A stretch of 64,000 bases of DNA from contig MZZL01000380.1 of NCBI GenBank assembly GCA_002749535.1, forward strand, positions 722,654 to 786,653, given 5' to 3'. A model generated the notes under the pieces. That model was not told where the DNA came from and did not search any database. It saw nothing but the letters and a program-made list of their open reading frames with translations. A program made the position numbers and the translations under genes. Shown here one piece after another: positions 33,763 through 45,739 of this stretch (its first letter is position 1; every line of letters begins with the position of its first letter). This stretch comes from Apophysomyces variabilis (lineage: Eukaryota; Mucoromycota; Mucoromycetes; Mucorales; Mucoraceae).

Positions 33763-36700
33763 CAGTCCTTAAGCGGAAAAACGGGCGTTACTAAGTGATG
33801 AGGAAATCCAAAACTATCAAAAGATCAAAAAATGCAGCGCTTTAATTGGTTATTGAACAGGTACATTAATGACCCAGCCAAAATAACCAGTTTAAGCTTT
33901 TCCCAGACAAGCGCCCTCCACTCCACTCCACCCGTTTTCAACGCTTGAAAACAGAAAGGACATGTCCTTAATGACCAATTCCTAATGGACCAGTACTACA
34001 ACAGGATATCACTGATTCCTTCATCCCGACACACGAGCTCCTTGTACCGATAAAAAGCATAGGCAGTGATCTCCGCATTTTTATCTTGATGCTCCAGCAT
34101 TACAAACCTAACTTTCATTATTTGAAAGCTACAATGGCATGTACGCGTTCCGTAACGATCCTTTCAATTTGTTTGCATTTACCTCTCCTGTATAAACCTC
34201 TGAAGTCCCCGAGTTCGTGTAATCTTTTGTTTCTCTTTTATTCTGTGTCTGTTTCTTTCTTTTATATGCTTTTCAAAGGCTAATGATCGCGAAATTGGAT
34301 GAGAACTGGCACGTTATATCCTGGGGGCAGCTGCGTGATTTGTTTAACTAGTGGTTTTTTCCAAACGTTTTTGAAGATTCCACCCAAATTGTTTGAAGTA
34401 TCGGAGAGTCAAAATTTTGAAGAAACTATGAAAATTCGCAGTAAGAGATTTTGGATCAAAAACGTGTGCTCGTTCAGAGGTAAGTGCAACTACATCCCAA
34501 AGTCATAGATAACCATCTTATTGATTAGAAGGTAATTCTAAACGACCCAATGATTAAAACAGTTGAGGATACTGGACAATATCACCAAAAACAGTGTAGC
34601 CGATTTTGTTTGTGTAATGCAAAACGCCAGATGTCTGTATGATGTATGGAAAGACAGTAAGCAAAGGTTAAACCCTATTAAATATATCAATTATAATAAC
34701 AAAACAAAGTCAGTAGTAACTTTCAACGTAAATAGTTTAAATTGCTGAGTATTAAGTCGAGACATACCGTTATTGACTACTAGATTAGAATCGTAGTAGA
34801 AGATAATAGGGCTACAATTCCTAGGTCAGAATTGATACAGCTAAAGAAGAGTTCTTCTTTATTCTTCTAAGCACAGACTAATTAAATAGCTGGCTTTCAG
34901 TTCTACTTCTTTCTACTTTCGGCTAATTCTATAACACATCCCGTGGAGGCTTACGTGATATTTACAGCAAGCCATGATTCCCCAACCGTCTGACCCTTGT
35001 TCTCAATATCTTGTAGATTCTCTCACGAACAAAATGATCACTGAACTTTTGTTTATTCCACCATATCAGCTTCCTCAATACGTGAGGTCTCATCCATAGC
35101 TGCTCCCCTGTGTTCAACAAGTGAGAGTAGCACTTCCTATTTAGGACCACTATTCATGGCGTAATCAGTCATTACAACAATAAGTGACAGAAAATTAGAA
35201 AATGAACGACTTAAAAAATTCCACTAAGTATGATCCTGTTTTGTTTATAAAGTGCGATCCAGAATGCATATCAAGGAAAGTTTGATTATTCATTCTAATG
35301 AAAACAACGATGAATTCATATTTTAATGGGAAAGTTAACAATGAGTGTACAAAGATTAGCGTCAATGGCCCTTCTTTGAGCAGACGATGACCACGAATGA
35401 CACATCATACCTGTATCATCTCTAGATCAATTAATGATCACATACACACTGGTCCATCCTCGTAAATCAGGTAAATGAAACCTTACTGACAGTGACCGTC
35501 AAATGATCGCTTCCTTCTCTTTGAAAGTTAAGCAATTGTTGACGACATGAGGTATCACATTGTCGTATCCATAGCTATAATGGATACTCTCACTACTCCG
35601 ATTATGTCTAAATAGGGAAGATGGACTTTAAACACGGACTTATATAATACGGGATTAAGCAATCTTAACTCAGTTCCTTAATACAATGAACAATGCCGAG
35701 CTTCTATGATCCGCTACAGAGAAGTCTCTCCATTATAGAAGGCAATTACAAATCACTTAATACAGAGCACAGTTCATAATCACAGTCCAGTCCATCTAGA
35801 CCCACAGTCATTTTAGTATAAAAGAGTAATGTTTTTATTTGAATAAACATCATCCTACATTGAGTTTCGCGTATATTGCTTGTCTCTTTTTCTCATCAGA
35901 TAAAACATTATACACATACCGCACCTCCGATTCTCTTTCTCTAGTTTTGATGGTTATATATTTTTTATTTAAATCCATCCTCACCGCTTGTGCAATGGAC
36001 GAAATTTGGCAAAGTTGTAGAATCCAGATCATAGGGTAAGCGTGAACCGGGTGCGAAACAAAACGTTAAAGGCAAAACCTAGTTCGGATCCAGCCAGAGA
36101 AGACACTTATTTTGACAAGCACAAATATAATACTCTCTCTCTTTCTTACGTCCACTTTCCCTTGGTTTTCCCTTCAGTGGTTATCATCAATGACTGATTC
36201 CGTATTACACGGTTCCATAGACCTCCTATTGACCCTTTTCGTTTCCATCAGTTTATTAGTCTCTTCACCTTTGCTCTTTGCATGATTTAAGAAAAACAGA
36301 CAAGCTTCAAATAGTAGAGGAGGCCACAAACATAGGTTTGTCATAAAGGCTTATCTCCTTGACCTACAAGTGTCTTTGTATGCATTTCAGAATTAGATAT
36401 TGTAATCTTCTTTGACAGAAATATGAGTATCGTAGAATATAGCAGTATACTCTATGATTTACACATGCGTGACATTTGGCACGACTCACCTGTCAAATAT
36501 GAGATATCGGCTTGTAACTTACAATTTCGGAAAACCGGTTAGGCCTACACATCTTAAAAGTCCTGTCTAGCGGGGCTTGTATGGTTTTGATAACCTTGAT
36601 TTAGTAGCGCAGCGTAGACCCTGAAGCTTAATTTGACATTCTTGTTTCAAGCACGATGCGTCTCTGTTTAAAAAAAGTTGTCCAACCTACCAGCTTAAAA

Positions 36701-37084
36701 GATTTAATAGAATTTGCTTTTGTTAGAAAATGAAAAAATCAATCTTAAACTTTCAAAGGTCTTATTTATGAATGTCGAGGAATAGATCATTGAATGGCAT
36801 AATGGAAAAAGTTGTTTCCACGTAAAGACGACGAAGTTATAGTCTGGATACACCATCATTAATAAGTGAAGAGCAAAAGTTGTTCAATTACGCATGTGAC
36901 GGTTTCAGATTGCCGTCATACGTTAAAAGAGACAACAGAAGTAGCAAGAACATTCTATCACATCTCTTTTGCGTTCTATTTTCTTATTATGCTCCAAGCT
37001 GTTTTTGAGTGGTGCTGTTCAAGATTGACAGCTTTGATTACGCGTTCCCATGAATGGAACTGGTAAGATATTGTCTGCCTTTGC
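33763..37084. other. Long gene-poor region
   Basis: This lies between the PLD1 start and the first Fanzor pseudogene. The first 300 bp probably contain the PLD1 promoter. The remainder is AT-rich with scattered short frames (for example 34299-34508 plus, 34962-35150 minus, 36866-37066 plus). None has a recognised motif, and they may be old element remnants. No RNA gene was recognised. Confidence 0.35.
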
Positions 37085-39880
37085 AAAATCAGAAAATATT
37101 TCGAACAAGAAGCAGAACGATTAAAACGAGAAGAAGGGTGAGTCTTACAGAAGGGACAAGTTTTTCTTGATCAATAGCCTTCATTTATCATTACACACAT
37201 ATCATGCTCAGTCTTTTGCAAAGACTGCGGGCAGAGTGGTCATCCAAATAAACGATACAAAGCATGTCCATTGAACGCACGCCATGGAAAGACCCCTGGT
37301 AAGCTAATACAGCTTTTAATCCGCAAGGTATCTCTGATAATGTCTCTTCCTGTGTAAGTTGGAGTAAAAAGAAATTTGAATGCTACAGAGGAGGCAGAGT
37401 TTTCAGCGGTAAAAAAACATGAAACAACTCAAAGCGAAGGAGACATCGAATCCAAATAAATCCAACAAACCATGCCCGAGCTGCGGCGGTATCGATCATT
37501 CGCAGTCTTCTTCTAAGAATTGCAGGAAACCCTCCAAAACAAAAAAGAGCGTTATCGGGGAGAAACTAAATGACAATCATTACGAAACTTTTACTCGAAA
37601 GTTACCAGCTCCATCTGTGGTGCGTCCAGAATTTCGAGAGATTTTCCAGGAGAATAGCGTTCGATTATCGGCCTTCTTTAGGGAAGTTATCTTTCGAGCT
37701 CAGCTACTTGTCAACTCGTACATTATTGCGAACTGTGAGAGGCCGGTGCCTTCTTATATTTATACTCAAAACTTTTGGTATTCGGCGTGCCAGCTTTCAT
37801 GGGCATCAATATTAGCAACAACAACCTCAATTTTCCTTAAGACCTACGTGATAACTGGAGAGCTTTCTTGGATAACCATCCAAATGCTCTTTATCCTGTT
37901 AGGAACTTTTTGGGTTACAGTGATGCCCTTTCCACGGCCTGTGTCACGTTAGCCACCACGTATTCCAACAATGTCGCTGAAAACTTTGAAAGCCGCCTAA
38001 AGTTTTATATCTCGAGACGACTTGCAAAGCTAATACCTGTAAGATGAAAGCATACATAGTCCATACCTCTCAACTAACTACATATGTATAGGGCTTATCC
38101 CAAAAAAATGCAAAAGCCATTGCAGGAGACTATATTTATGAACTCCTTGCTAGAAGTGATCCTCACTGGCCTTTCGAAGATGAACTTGCCGTCTCGGACT
38201 TTTATCAGGCTGTAGAAACCATTTGTGGCGAGTTTGCGACACTAATGCCCGAATGGCAAACAAACGCGGAGAAACTATCTGCTTCTCCAGGCAGCTACAT
38301 TCCAGTGTTGGCATATATACTCACCGAAGACAATCAAGGACATGAAGAAGTCAAACAAAAACAAAACGCTCAAGAAGAACTAAACGCTCCAGAAAACCAA
38401 GAAGCCGAAAAGGCGAAAGATAGTTTTAAGGATCTACCGCGATTGTTTTTCTCTGTCTCCTTCAACTCATTGGAGATTTATCTGCGTTAATTCCAAGACC
38501 CTTCAACAGTTAACGGACATCAGCTATCGAAAAGACTATGATGACCAGCTTTGCTCAGTTTTATCAAGTTTTTGATTTCCACAAGCTGAGATTTGACAGG
38601 TGTTTACTATGCTTATTTGTAGCTAAATTTCTCAAGAATGTTTGTTAGTCCGGAGCAGCTTCAAAATTTCGGTAACAGTGGAGGAATCGCTTTCAAAAAT
38701 GTTATCTTCACCTATGGCTACGCGATTGACTTCCAGTTCGCTCGCGCACGAAAGACAGAGTCAGTGGTTACGGACGTCAGCCTTTCTGTTGAAGACATTG
38801 ACGGTAGCCATATCTATGACAATTTTGCACCATGTGCGATTGATCTGGGCATCAATCAAGTCTTTACTGCTTCTTATGGCTGCGGATCGGAACCTCATGA
38901 AATAAGGAGATGCTCAACCAAAGAATACTATGTGTATACCGGTTCGCCGAATAGACAGAATAAAATGGAGAAAGAAAAAAAAGCAGCAAGGTATACAAGA
39001 CATTGAAACCTCATTGGAGTCTGGAAAAACAGCGCATATCGAAGCCTACTACGGTTATCTACGATCTATATTCGGCAATATGGACGTGCTTTTCCAGTTT
39101 TATGGTCCCCATCGAGCTGAAGCTCGATTTCGAGGATATCAAGGCGTGCAAAGAGCAAGAGAGGAAATGGTCAATATACTAGCATTTGGTGGTAAAAAGT
39201 TAAACTGTAGCAGACGGAAACGGACGAGATCAAACAGAAAAGCCCGGAAAAGGAAGCGAAAAAATCGGAAGAAGCAGGTCAATAAACATTCAGAAGTTGG
39301 CAATCCGTTACACCAAGGTTGGTATTTATCTGCATGACAGTTCGTTACCTGCAGTAAATAACAGCTAATTGATAGCCTTCCCCAGCCAAATACATCTGCC
39401 GAACTCAGTACGCTTAACAAAATCAAGCGTTTACCTCACTGGAGGCAAAAGAAATTCACTGTTGAAAGGAACGTGCCACTCATTGAATTTGGGGACGGGA
39501 CGTTCAACAATCGATGTAACTACAAAGCACACCGAAAGGGAGTTATGAATATCCTATGGAGATCTTTGAAACGGAGGGAAAAGCGCGAAGAACTATTGGT
39601 GCTCACGATAGATGAATACCTTTCTTCGCAAGTAAGTTGGAGCAGTTGATAGTAATATAATGCTCACAAACGTCGTTTACGTGTGCCATAGCTGCAGATG
39701 CAGGTCCCTGCACAAGCTTACCACAGCCGATTGCGTTTCTCACCATAGCATCTTGGTGTGCAAAAACTGTAGATGTTATGGGACCGAGACGTCTTGGCCA
39801 GTAAAAATTTTTATTCTTGATTGCGGAATCAATTTGCTCTGGGCAAGGAAGACCAAGAGAGTTTGCCTGGCCCTCATTAG
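37085..39880 (+). pseudogene. Fanzor-family RNA-guided nuclease pseudogene A
   Basis: Plus-strand reading gives two zinc knuckles of CX2CX4HX7C form (CKDCGQSGHPNKRYKAC near 37212 and CPSCGGIDHSQSSSKNC near 37473). A long helical region follows (37560-38490), then RuvC-I APCAIDLGINQVFTASYG (38829), HEIRRCSTKEYY, and a Lys/Arg-rich stretch (39200-39290). RuvC-II LIEFGDGTFN (39480) and IDEYLSSQ come next, a zinc ribbon CHSC...CKNC (39687-39770), and RuvC-III LWDRDVLASKNFYS in a shifted frame (39776). Fanzors are eukaryotic relatives of TnpB that cut DNA guided by an omega RNA. Damage seen: a frame change near 38446 in a T-run, loss of frame between IDEYLSSQ and the ribbon, a shift at 39773, and a stop after FYS. 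Catalytic positions remain, so inactivation looks fairly recent. The 5' end is uncertain. Confidence 0.8.
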
Positions 39881-41566
39881 ATCAATGTACCGCCGTTACG
39901 AATACGGTTGGTCCCTCTGTTAACTTTTGGATTTTTACGGTAAGTGTATTAGTCAATTTTTCTAGTTAGGATTGTCTTGCTAACGTTTATCTTTCGCCAG
40001 TGATGACATCGGTAAGCTCACTATCACATTTTAACAGATACTCACCAACAATTACTGGCAAATTCTTTATAACTTTTTTCTCCAAATCTTCAAACAATTT
40101 TGGATGAAATCTTCAAAAACTTTTAAATAAACCAGTAGGTACAGCCTGAATCGAGCATCTGGCACATCACATTGCATATTTGTCCTTTCCTGGATGCACA
40201 ATTTACAGTACTGTATCCTCTACAGCAGTCTCAACTCGTCTCAACCTCGTCTCACGGCGGGGTGAGAAAATGAGTAACCAAGTCTTCATCTAAATGAACT
40301 AAAATATGCGTCCTGTATTTGCACAGTCGTTCGCATCAATGAATAAAGATTGAAGCTCACGATAGTTGACAATACACATCCTTCCAAAAGGACATTGTTT
40401 GTGACTGCAGTCAAGAGTACTGCTTTGAGATCAATCCATGCCATGGATACTGTTGCGTTTCCTGCAACTTCCCTCTATTTCCCTTTCTTTTTGCTTCAAT
40501 TAGTGGAACGGTCAAAAAAACAGGAAGATCCATCTCGCTTTGAGGTAGTTTCCATCTCTGGTGATGACAGATCATGGTTGGGTAGGCTCAATCATAGGAG
40601 CAGACAACGGGATCATGGTTCCTGGTGTAGATGCGTATAGCCCTTTCCAAACTACAATTCTATCGCTGCATGGCTGGAGCGAATTTTCTGTTCCGAGGCA
40701 ATTTGATAGATATCTGCCATATGTCAGCAAAAACAAAAAGACTATGTATAATCCACGGCGCACCGGGGAATGCATAGGACCCATAAATTTTATTCATCAG
40801 ATGCAACGGCTGCCAAATGTAGAATCACAACCATCTGCATAACCTTTTACAGGCTTGGTAAATAAGCTATGATATATTGTTATCATAATTATAACTCTTT
40901 AATCCATTCGTCTTTTGGATTGCTTCAGGTCATTGTTTTTATTAAAAATTAACAGAATGTGATAAACAACTTTTCTATCCGCAGTTTGCGAAAATGTTCA
41001 TTGTCTGACCGATTACCCCAGTTTCCTGTCACTGACAGGGTTAAAGGCCAAACAAAAAATAGATAATAGTTAACTCATAGTATTTGGTAGTTTCTAATCC
41101 TTTTTCCTTTTAAGATATGGTCCCTGTTGATCGGTTCGGGTCAAGGTGTCCTATGACCCGGTTCCATATTTAGTAAGGACTTGCTTTCCATTGTTCTGTC
41201 AAACTGTTGCAATCACGCAGCACCTATGAGATTTATTTGAATAGTGGACATCATATATAGTAAGCAAAATGCAACGTGTCTCTTCATTACAACTATTTTG
41301 ATAAATCCATGATTGATTGGTCTGCTTGGGCATGAGACGGGATTAACTATCAATGAAACCTTGCCTATTTCCCACTAAACAAAAAGCAAAAGGGCTTGCG
41401 TCATTAATGATTACATTGCGCGTCCTTTTTCTTTGTTGTCTTATTTTTAGCCTTAGCTATCCCTTCTATCGAGCCTTACAATGCGCCCAAATATACCGTT
41501 ACCTCGTTTACATGACAAATCCGTCCCACGGAGAAATAAATCAAGACCAGTGGTTAGCTATGAGGA
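39881..41566. other. Spacer between two Fanzor pseudogenes, with an unknown ORF pair
   Basis: Immediately downstream of pseudogene A this interval could include remnants of its guide RNA, but none was recognised. Two overlapping plus frames at 40350-40640 and 40561-40842 read SRFEVVSISGDDRSW, then VGSIIGADNGIMVPGVDAYS and QFDRYLPYVSKNKKTMY. They could form one broken protein joined near 40570. No family was recognised. The rest is AT-rich. Confidence 0.4.
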
Positions 41567-44500
41567 GTGTCTCAGGCACATACGAGCATGATACGAAGAA
41601 AGTCCCTTAAAGATACTCGCCCACTACATCAAGCCGCGGAAGAGAAAAGCAGACTCCGAAGCTTCCGAACATCACCCATTGATGAGGTGAAAAGGTCAAT
41701 CTTACAAGTTGAAAAAGCCAAGGACAGATTCCGTGACATTTTTCAGCAGGCAGCGGACGCTTGGAACAAAGAGCTTGAGGACTCACAGCAAGATCCAGTG
41801 CTGATCACTTCGTATCAAATTCAGCAAGTTATAAAGACTGCTGATCATGATATCGTGATCGAATGGATCACGTACATTGAAGCAAACATATAGTCTTTGC
41901 ATGAGATAACATGCAGAAAGAATGATGAGAAGAAGAGAAAGAAAGATGAAGAGGAGAAGAAAGACGACAAGAAACTGTACGACGATGGTTAAACATATTC
42001 TAAGAAAAAATCTGGCAAACTCAGATGTGGAAATCATAACGAAGTTAATCAACACGAAAGCGGAAATATTAACAAATTGCATGTTCGAGGTCTCATTGCT
42101 TGCGAAGCAAGCCATCATTGATAAAGCCTCTCGATAAGTGGTCAGCTTGTGTGGTATGTCTTGGATTATATTTAACGCATCACTATCGCAGAGGAGGGAA
42201 CCTTATAGACGTAGAGAAAATGCTTCCGTCTCATGTCTTGAGGGCAAAATTATCGTCGCCTTTGGTCCTGGCTCCACCGACAGTCGAGCTGAAACAACAT
42301 CTCCTCGCCGTGCACAACAAAAAAAGGCACTTCAAACGATGCCGCATATAATTTTCTTTCGTAAAACTATTTATCTTACTTGCCGTCACACCATATGAGC
42401 CGTTTTAAATCCCGTGGATTGACAAGAAAGCCTTTATGGGATAGTGAATTTCCTGTGGAAAATGATTATTCCCAGGAACCCTTGGCAAATGGCCTGAGTG
42501 GCACCATCGCGGTCTATTTACGCCAATACAGCACCGCTTGCCAGAACATGTGGACGGGTTCTATGATTCCCTATTTGCTTCAAAGACTAGTGTTGCTTTT
42601 ATTACGATCTTCATTGGCACCAGAACGCGGAAAAGAAGTGCACGCTCTGCGCTGTCGAGAAAAGGCCGAGGAAAAAAACAAAAGGTTAACATTGCGTTCT
42701 TATTTCAACTCAAAGCTAATTATGCTGACGCCCTATTGTATAGTGTTCGCAACAAACCATCAATTGCCACAGTTGATTGCCGTATTAAATATCAAAATCG
42801 ACAGTTCGAGAAAAATGAAAACGCGGATGCCGCCTGACGATAGTCGTCTGCAGAAACTTTCGAATATCATTGCAAATCTTAAATCAACCAGGTCGAAGTT
42901 AATCGCGCAACAAAAACTGATAAAAAAAGCAGAAGAAGCATCCAGAGAGTGTATCGACTGGACAATTGGAAGATGTTGACATGGAGAACATAATATTGAA
43001 TAGCGAAGATGTAGCCTTGGAAGAAATTGAAGAAGAGTACGATGACTAGGAAGACGAAGAAACAGAGGGCATAGAGAGGTCTACGAATGCGACCGAAAAG
43101 AGATTGGTCAGCGGGACCAGTTACAAAATTGGGATGAAGCATGGATCAGAAACCATAACAACATCGACGTCGCCTGCAAAGAAAATAAAAAAGTCCAAAG
43201 AAACCAGTCGTTCCAGGTTGCAAATACTAACAACAACTACTAAACGGGTTCTATTATTGGAAAACTTCTCCATAGACAGTATAACAGTCAAATCTTTGCA
43301 AGAAGAATTCAGTAGACTTGATCTGGACGCTCAAGAGGCAAAGGTTATGAAGGAAATCTACTGCTTTCTGAAACCATTTGTTCTCTATTCCACCGCCGAA
43401 ATTGTTGTCGACCGTCACCTTTGTTGAACGCGCAATTAGTCTTGCTTGCAAACACGATTTTTGCAGTGACTGATTACAAAAAGTTTTCTCGCTCTACTTG
43501 TCCTATTGTGCGTCTTTCAGCTATCTATTCGCTTGTACTAAATCTAACGACCACGTTGGAGGTCTTATGCAATGTCAAGGATAATGATATGGATGGTTTT
43601 GATGTCTTCGGCCCCGACGGAAAGATAATTAAGACCCTGCCAGATGCAAGACATAACCCAGACTATGTTATGATGGCATTCTTCGAGCTTAAATGCGCTG
43701 GATTGCGTATGCCGAAAGCATGGACTCAGGTTTGATCATGTAATCAAAGTTAGTCCGCGCCACACTGCGACCATTCAAGGCATAGTTCTAGACAATAGAG
43801 AGCTTGTGAGGTCAAGATACGATAAAAGAAAGAAGAAGTCAACACGTGCTTCTGCATCAACGATCAAAAAAGCGCAAGAGAGCAGTGCCGTAACGGCTAT
43901 CAAAATAAGCATCAAGGAAAGCACAAGTAGCATGAAAAAGATCGAGGCCGAGATAAAAGACTATACTGGAAATATACGATCCTTATCGGAGCAGATCGAT
44001 ACAAAGAAACGGAGCAAATCTGATACGTCAAGTGCGATTGCCGATCGGCAATTCTTGAAGAAGGAACGACAACAAAAGAACCATAAGCTGGTTTCGGAAC
44101 GTAAGAAGCTACAAAATCTCCGGCATCAGAAATTCATCGCTATTAATGTAAATATCCCTTCCATCGTTTTACTCACTAACTATGTGTTTATTTATCATAG
44201 AATTGCATCCAGCAGCAATTAAGAAAGGAGAAGGAAAAAAGAGCGAAAGGACGCAAGAAAGGCAAAAGTCCAAAGGAAGACAAGGACAGTATGACGAAGG
44301 TCACTTCCAAGCACTACAAGCACGAAGAAGACGCTTCAAAGATGGATTTGAGCGATCTAGCTGATAATCAAGCAGAGACCATTTTGTTTTCTGGAACTGA
44401 TTATGGGGTTGTTACCATGTCCGAAGCAGTAGCGTTGCCCATGGAGCGGTTAAATTACCACTTGAAGGTTTATAATCCCTTTACTGGTCTGGAGAGTGAG

Positions 44501-45562
44501 AAGGCTACTTCCAGTGATAGTACAGAAGGGAGTGAGGAGAAAAAGAATGATGACGACGACGGAAGTCGGGAATTTCAAAAGATCGCTAAACCATTCAAGA
44601 TAAAAGCAAAGTATATTGAAGATATTTCTTTCACTAGACGAGTGGCGAAACAACGAGAGTATCGGAAGCTTGTAAGAAGGACATAATCTTTGTGAAAATA
44701 CGTTTTTAATAACACTGCATATGCTTATACAGGCCACAGGACAAGGAAGGAGAGTAAAAGAAATTGAAAATCGGTTGAAGGAAAACAGCGTCAAGTTCGC
44801 GACTAGCATGAAAGATCTAACTAATTATCGCAAGGTATTATATGAACGAAAACTGCCAATTTGGAAATGGTTCTCATTGCTTTTTAACATACAGGCCGCA
44901 ATGGACGGTAAATCAGACTTACGAGAGTTTTACAGGCAAAAGAAGTCGGTTAAAAAATGGAAACGAACTCAACAGATCTACACCCAGAAGGCTTATTCAA
45001 AGATTGCGTCCGCCGAACGGCGACATTTGAAGAAATCCGGCAACGATAAAGGTATCTTGATTATGTGTACCGGGGACGCAGGAACAGCTGTAGGGTCGAT
45101 CATACATGGACATGCAAGGCGCGGAGGAAAAAAGCTGAGGCGGTAACATATGCAAAACGCATGTGTTGCAATCACAGATGAATTTCGAAGTTCGCAGACA
45201 TTGTCCCTACTGCTTCCAGCCGGTTACATACCATAAGAAGAAGCGAGCAGATAAGTGGGTCACATATCATGGAAGTGTTACCTGCACCAACTGGGAATGC
45301 CCAAGCGTGAAGATGGGCTATGCAACTTGGGGGGAGAGATGCCAATGCTGCTGTCAACATTGCACTGGAGGGGAGTACGCGCATTCTAAGTTCATCCTAT
45401 CGTCCTCTTCCTGTCTTTTGTCGTCAAAAAAATGCCAGAGCGTACGACCTGGATATGAAATTGTTTAACTCGTTCCTTGCTATTTCGGATGAAGACGCAA
45501 GGAGCGCCTACGACAGCAGTAGGATAGAGTGTAAGTTTCAAAAGGCATTAAACAAAGGATGA
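41567..45562 (+). pseudogene. Fanzor-family RNA-guided nuclease pseudogene B (different family from A)
   Basis: A plus-strand protein with many frame breaks. The N-terminal half shows RRKSLKDTRPLHQ, GGNLIDVEKMLPSHVLRAKL, FFRKTIYLTCRHTI, SRFKSRGLTRKPLWDSEFPV, ANGLSGTIAVYLRQYSTA and IFIGTRTRKRSARSALSRKG. A coiled coil (about 43850-44130) precedes RuvC-I ILFSGTDYGVVTM, with its Asp codon at 44399. Next come ISFTRRVAKQREYRKL, RuvC-II CTGDAGTAVGSIIHGHARRG (45066), ITDEFRSSQ, a zinc ribbon CPYCFQP...CTNWECPS (45202-45305) and RuvC-III GRDANAAVNIALEG (45331). Damage includes a stop (TAA) between RuvC-II and ITDEF, a one-base shift before CPYC, a shift in the G-run at 45330, and several shifts in the N-terminal half. 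The family differs from A: it has no N-terminal zinc knuckles and its RuvC-I has a DYGV sequence. Confidence 0.8.
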
Positions 45563-45739
45563 CTAACATTTTTTCTCTCATACTATGCTGTAATGACTTT
45601 ACAAACTGTATTTTTTTTTTGTGAGTCCATCGATTTTTGAACTGAGCCCGGACTAATCTGAGTCTCGCACAGGTTACATACAGAGCCTGTATTTTAATGT
45701 AGCTTAGAATAGCATTGGACGAACAGTATGATTAATTAG

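Noticed and set aside
36866..37066. Open frame just upstream of Fanzor pseudogene A as its first exon
   Set aside because: Splicing at the only good donor (after AACTG) leads directly to a stop codon, and the text has no Fanzor similarity.
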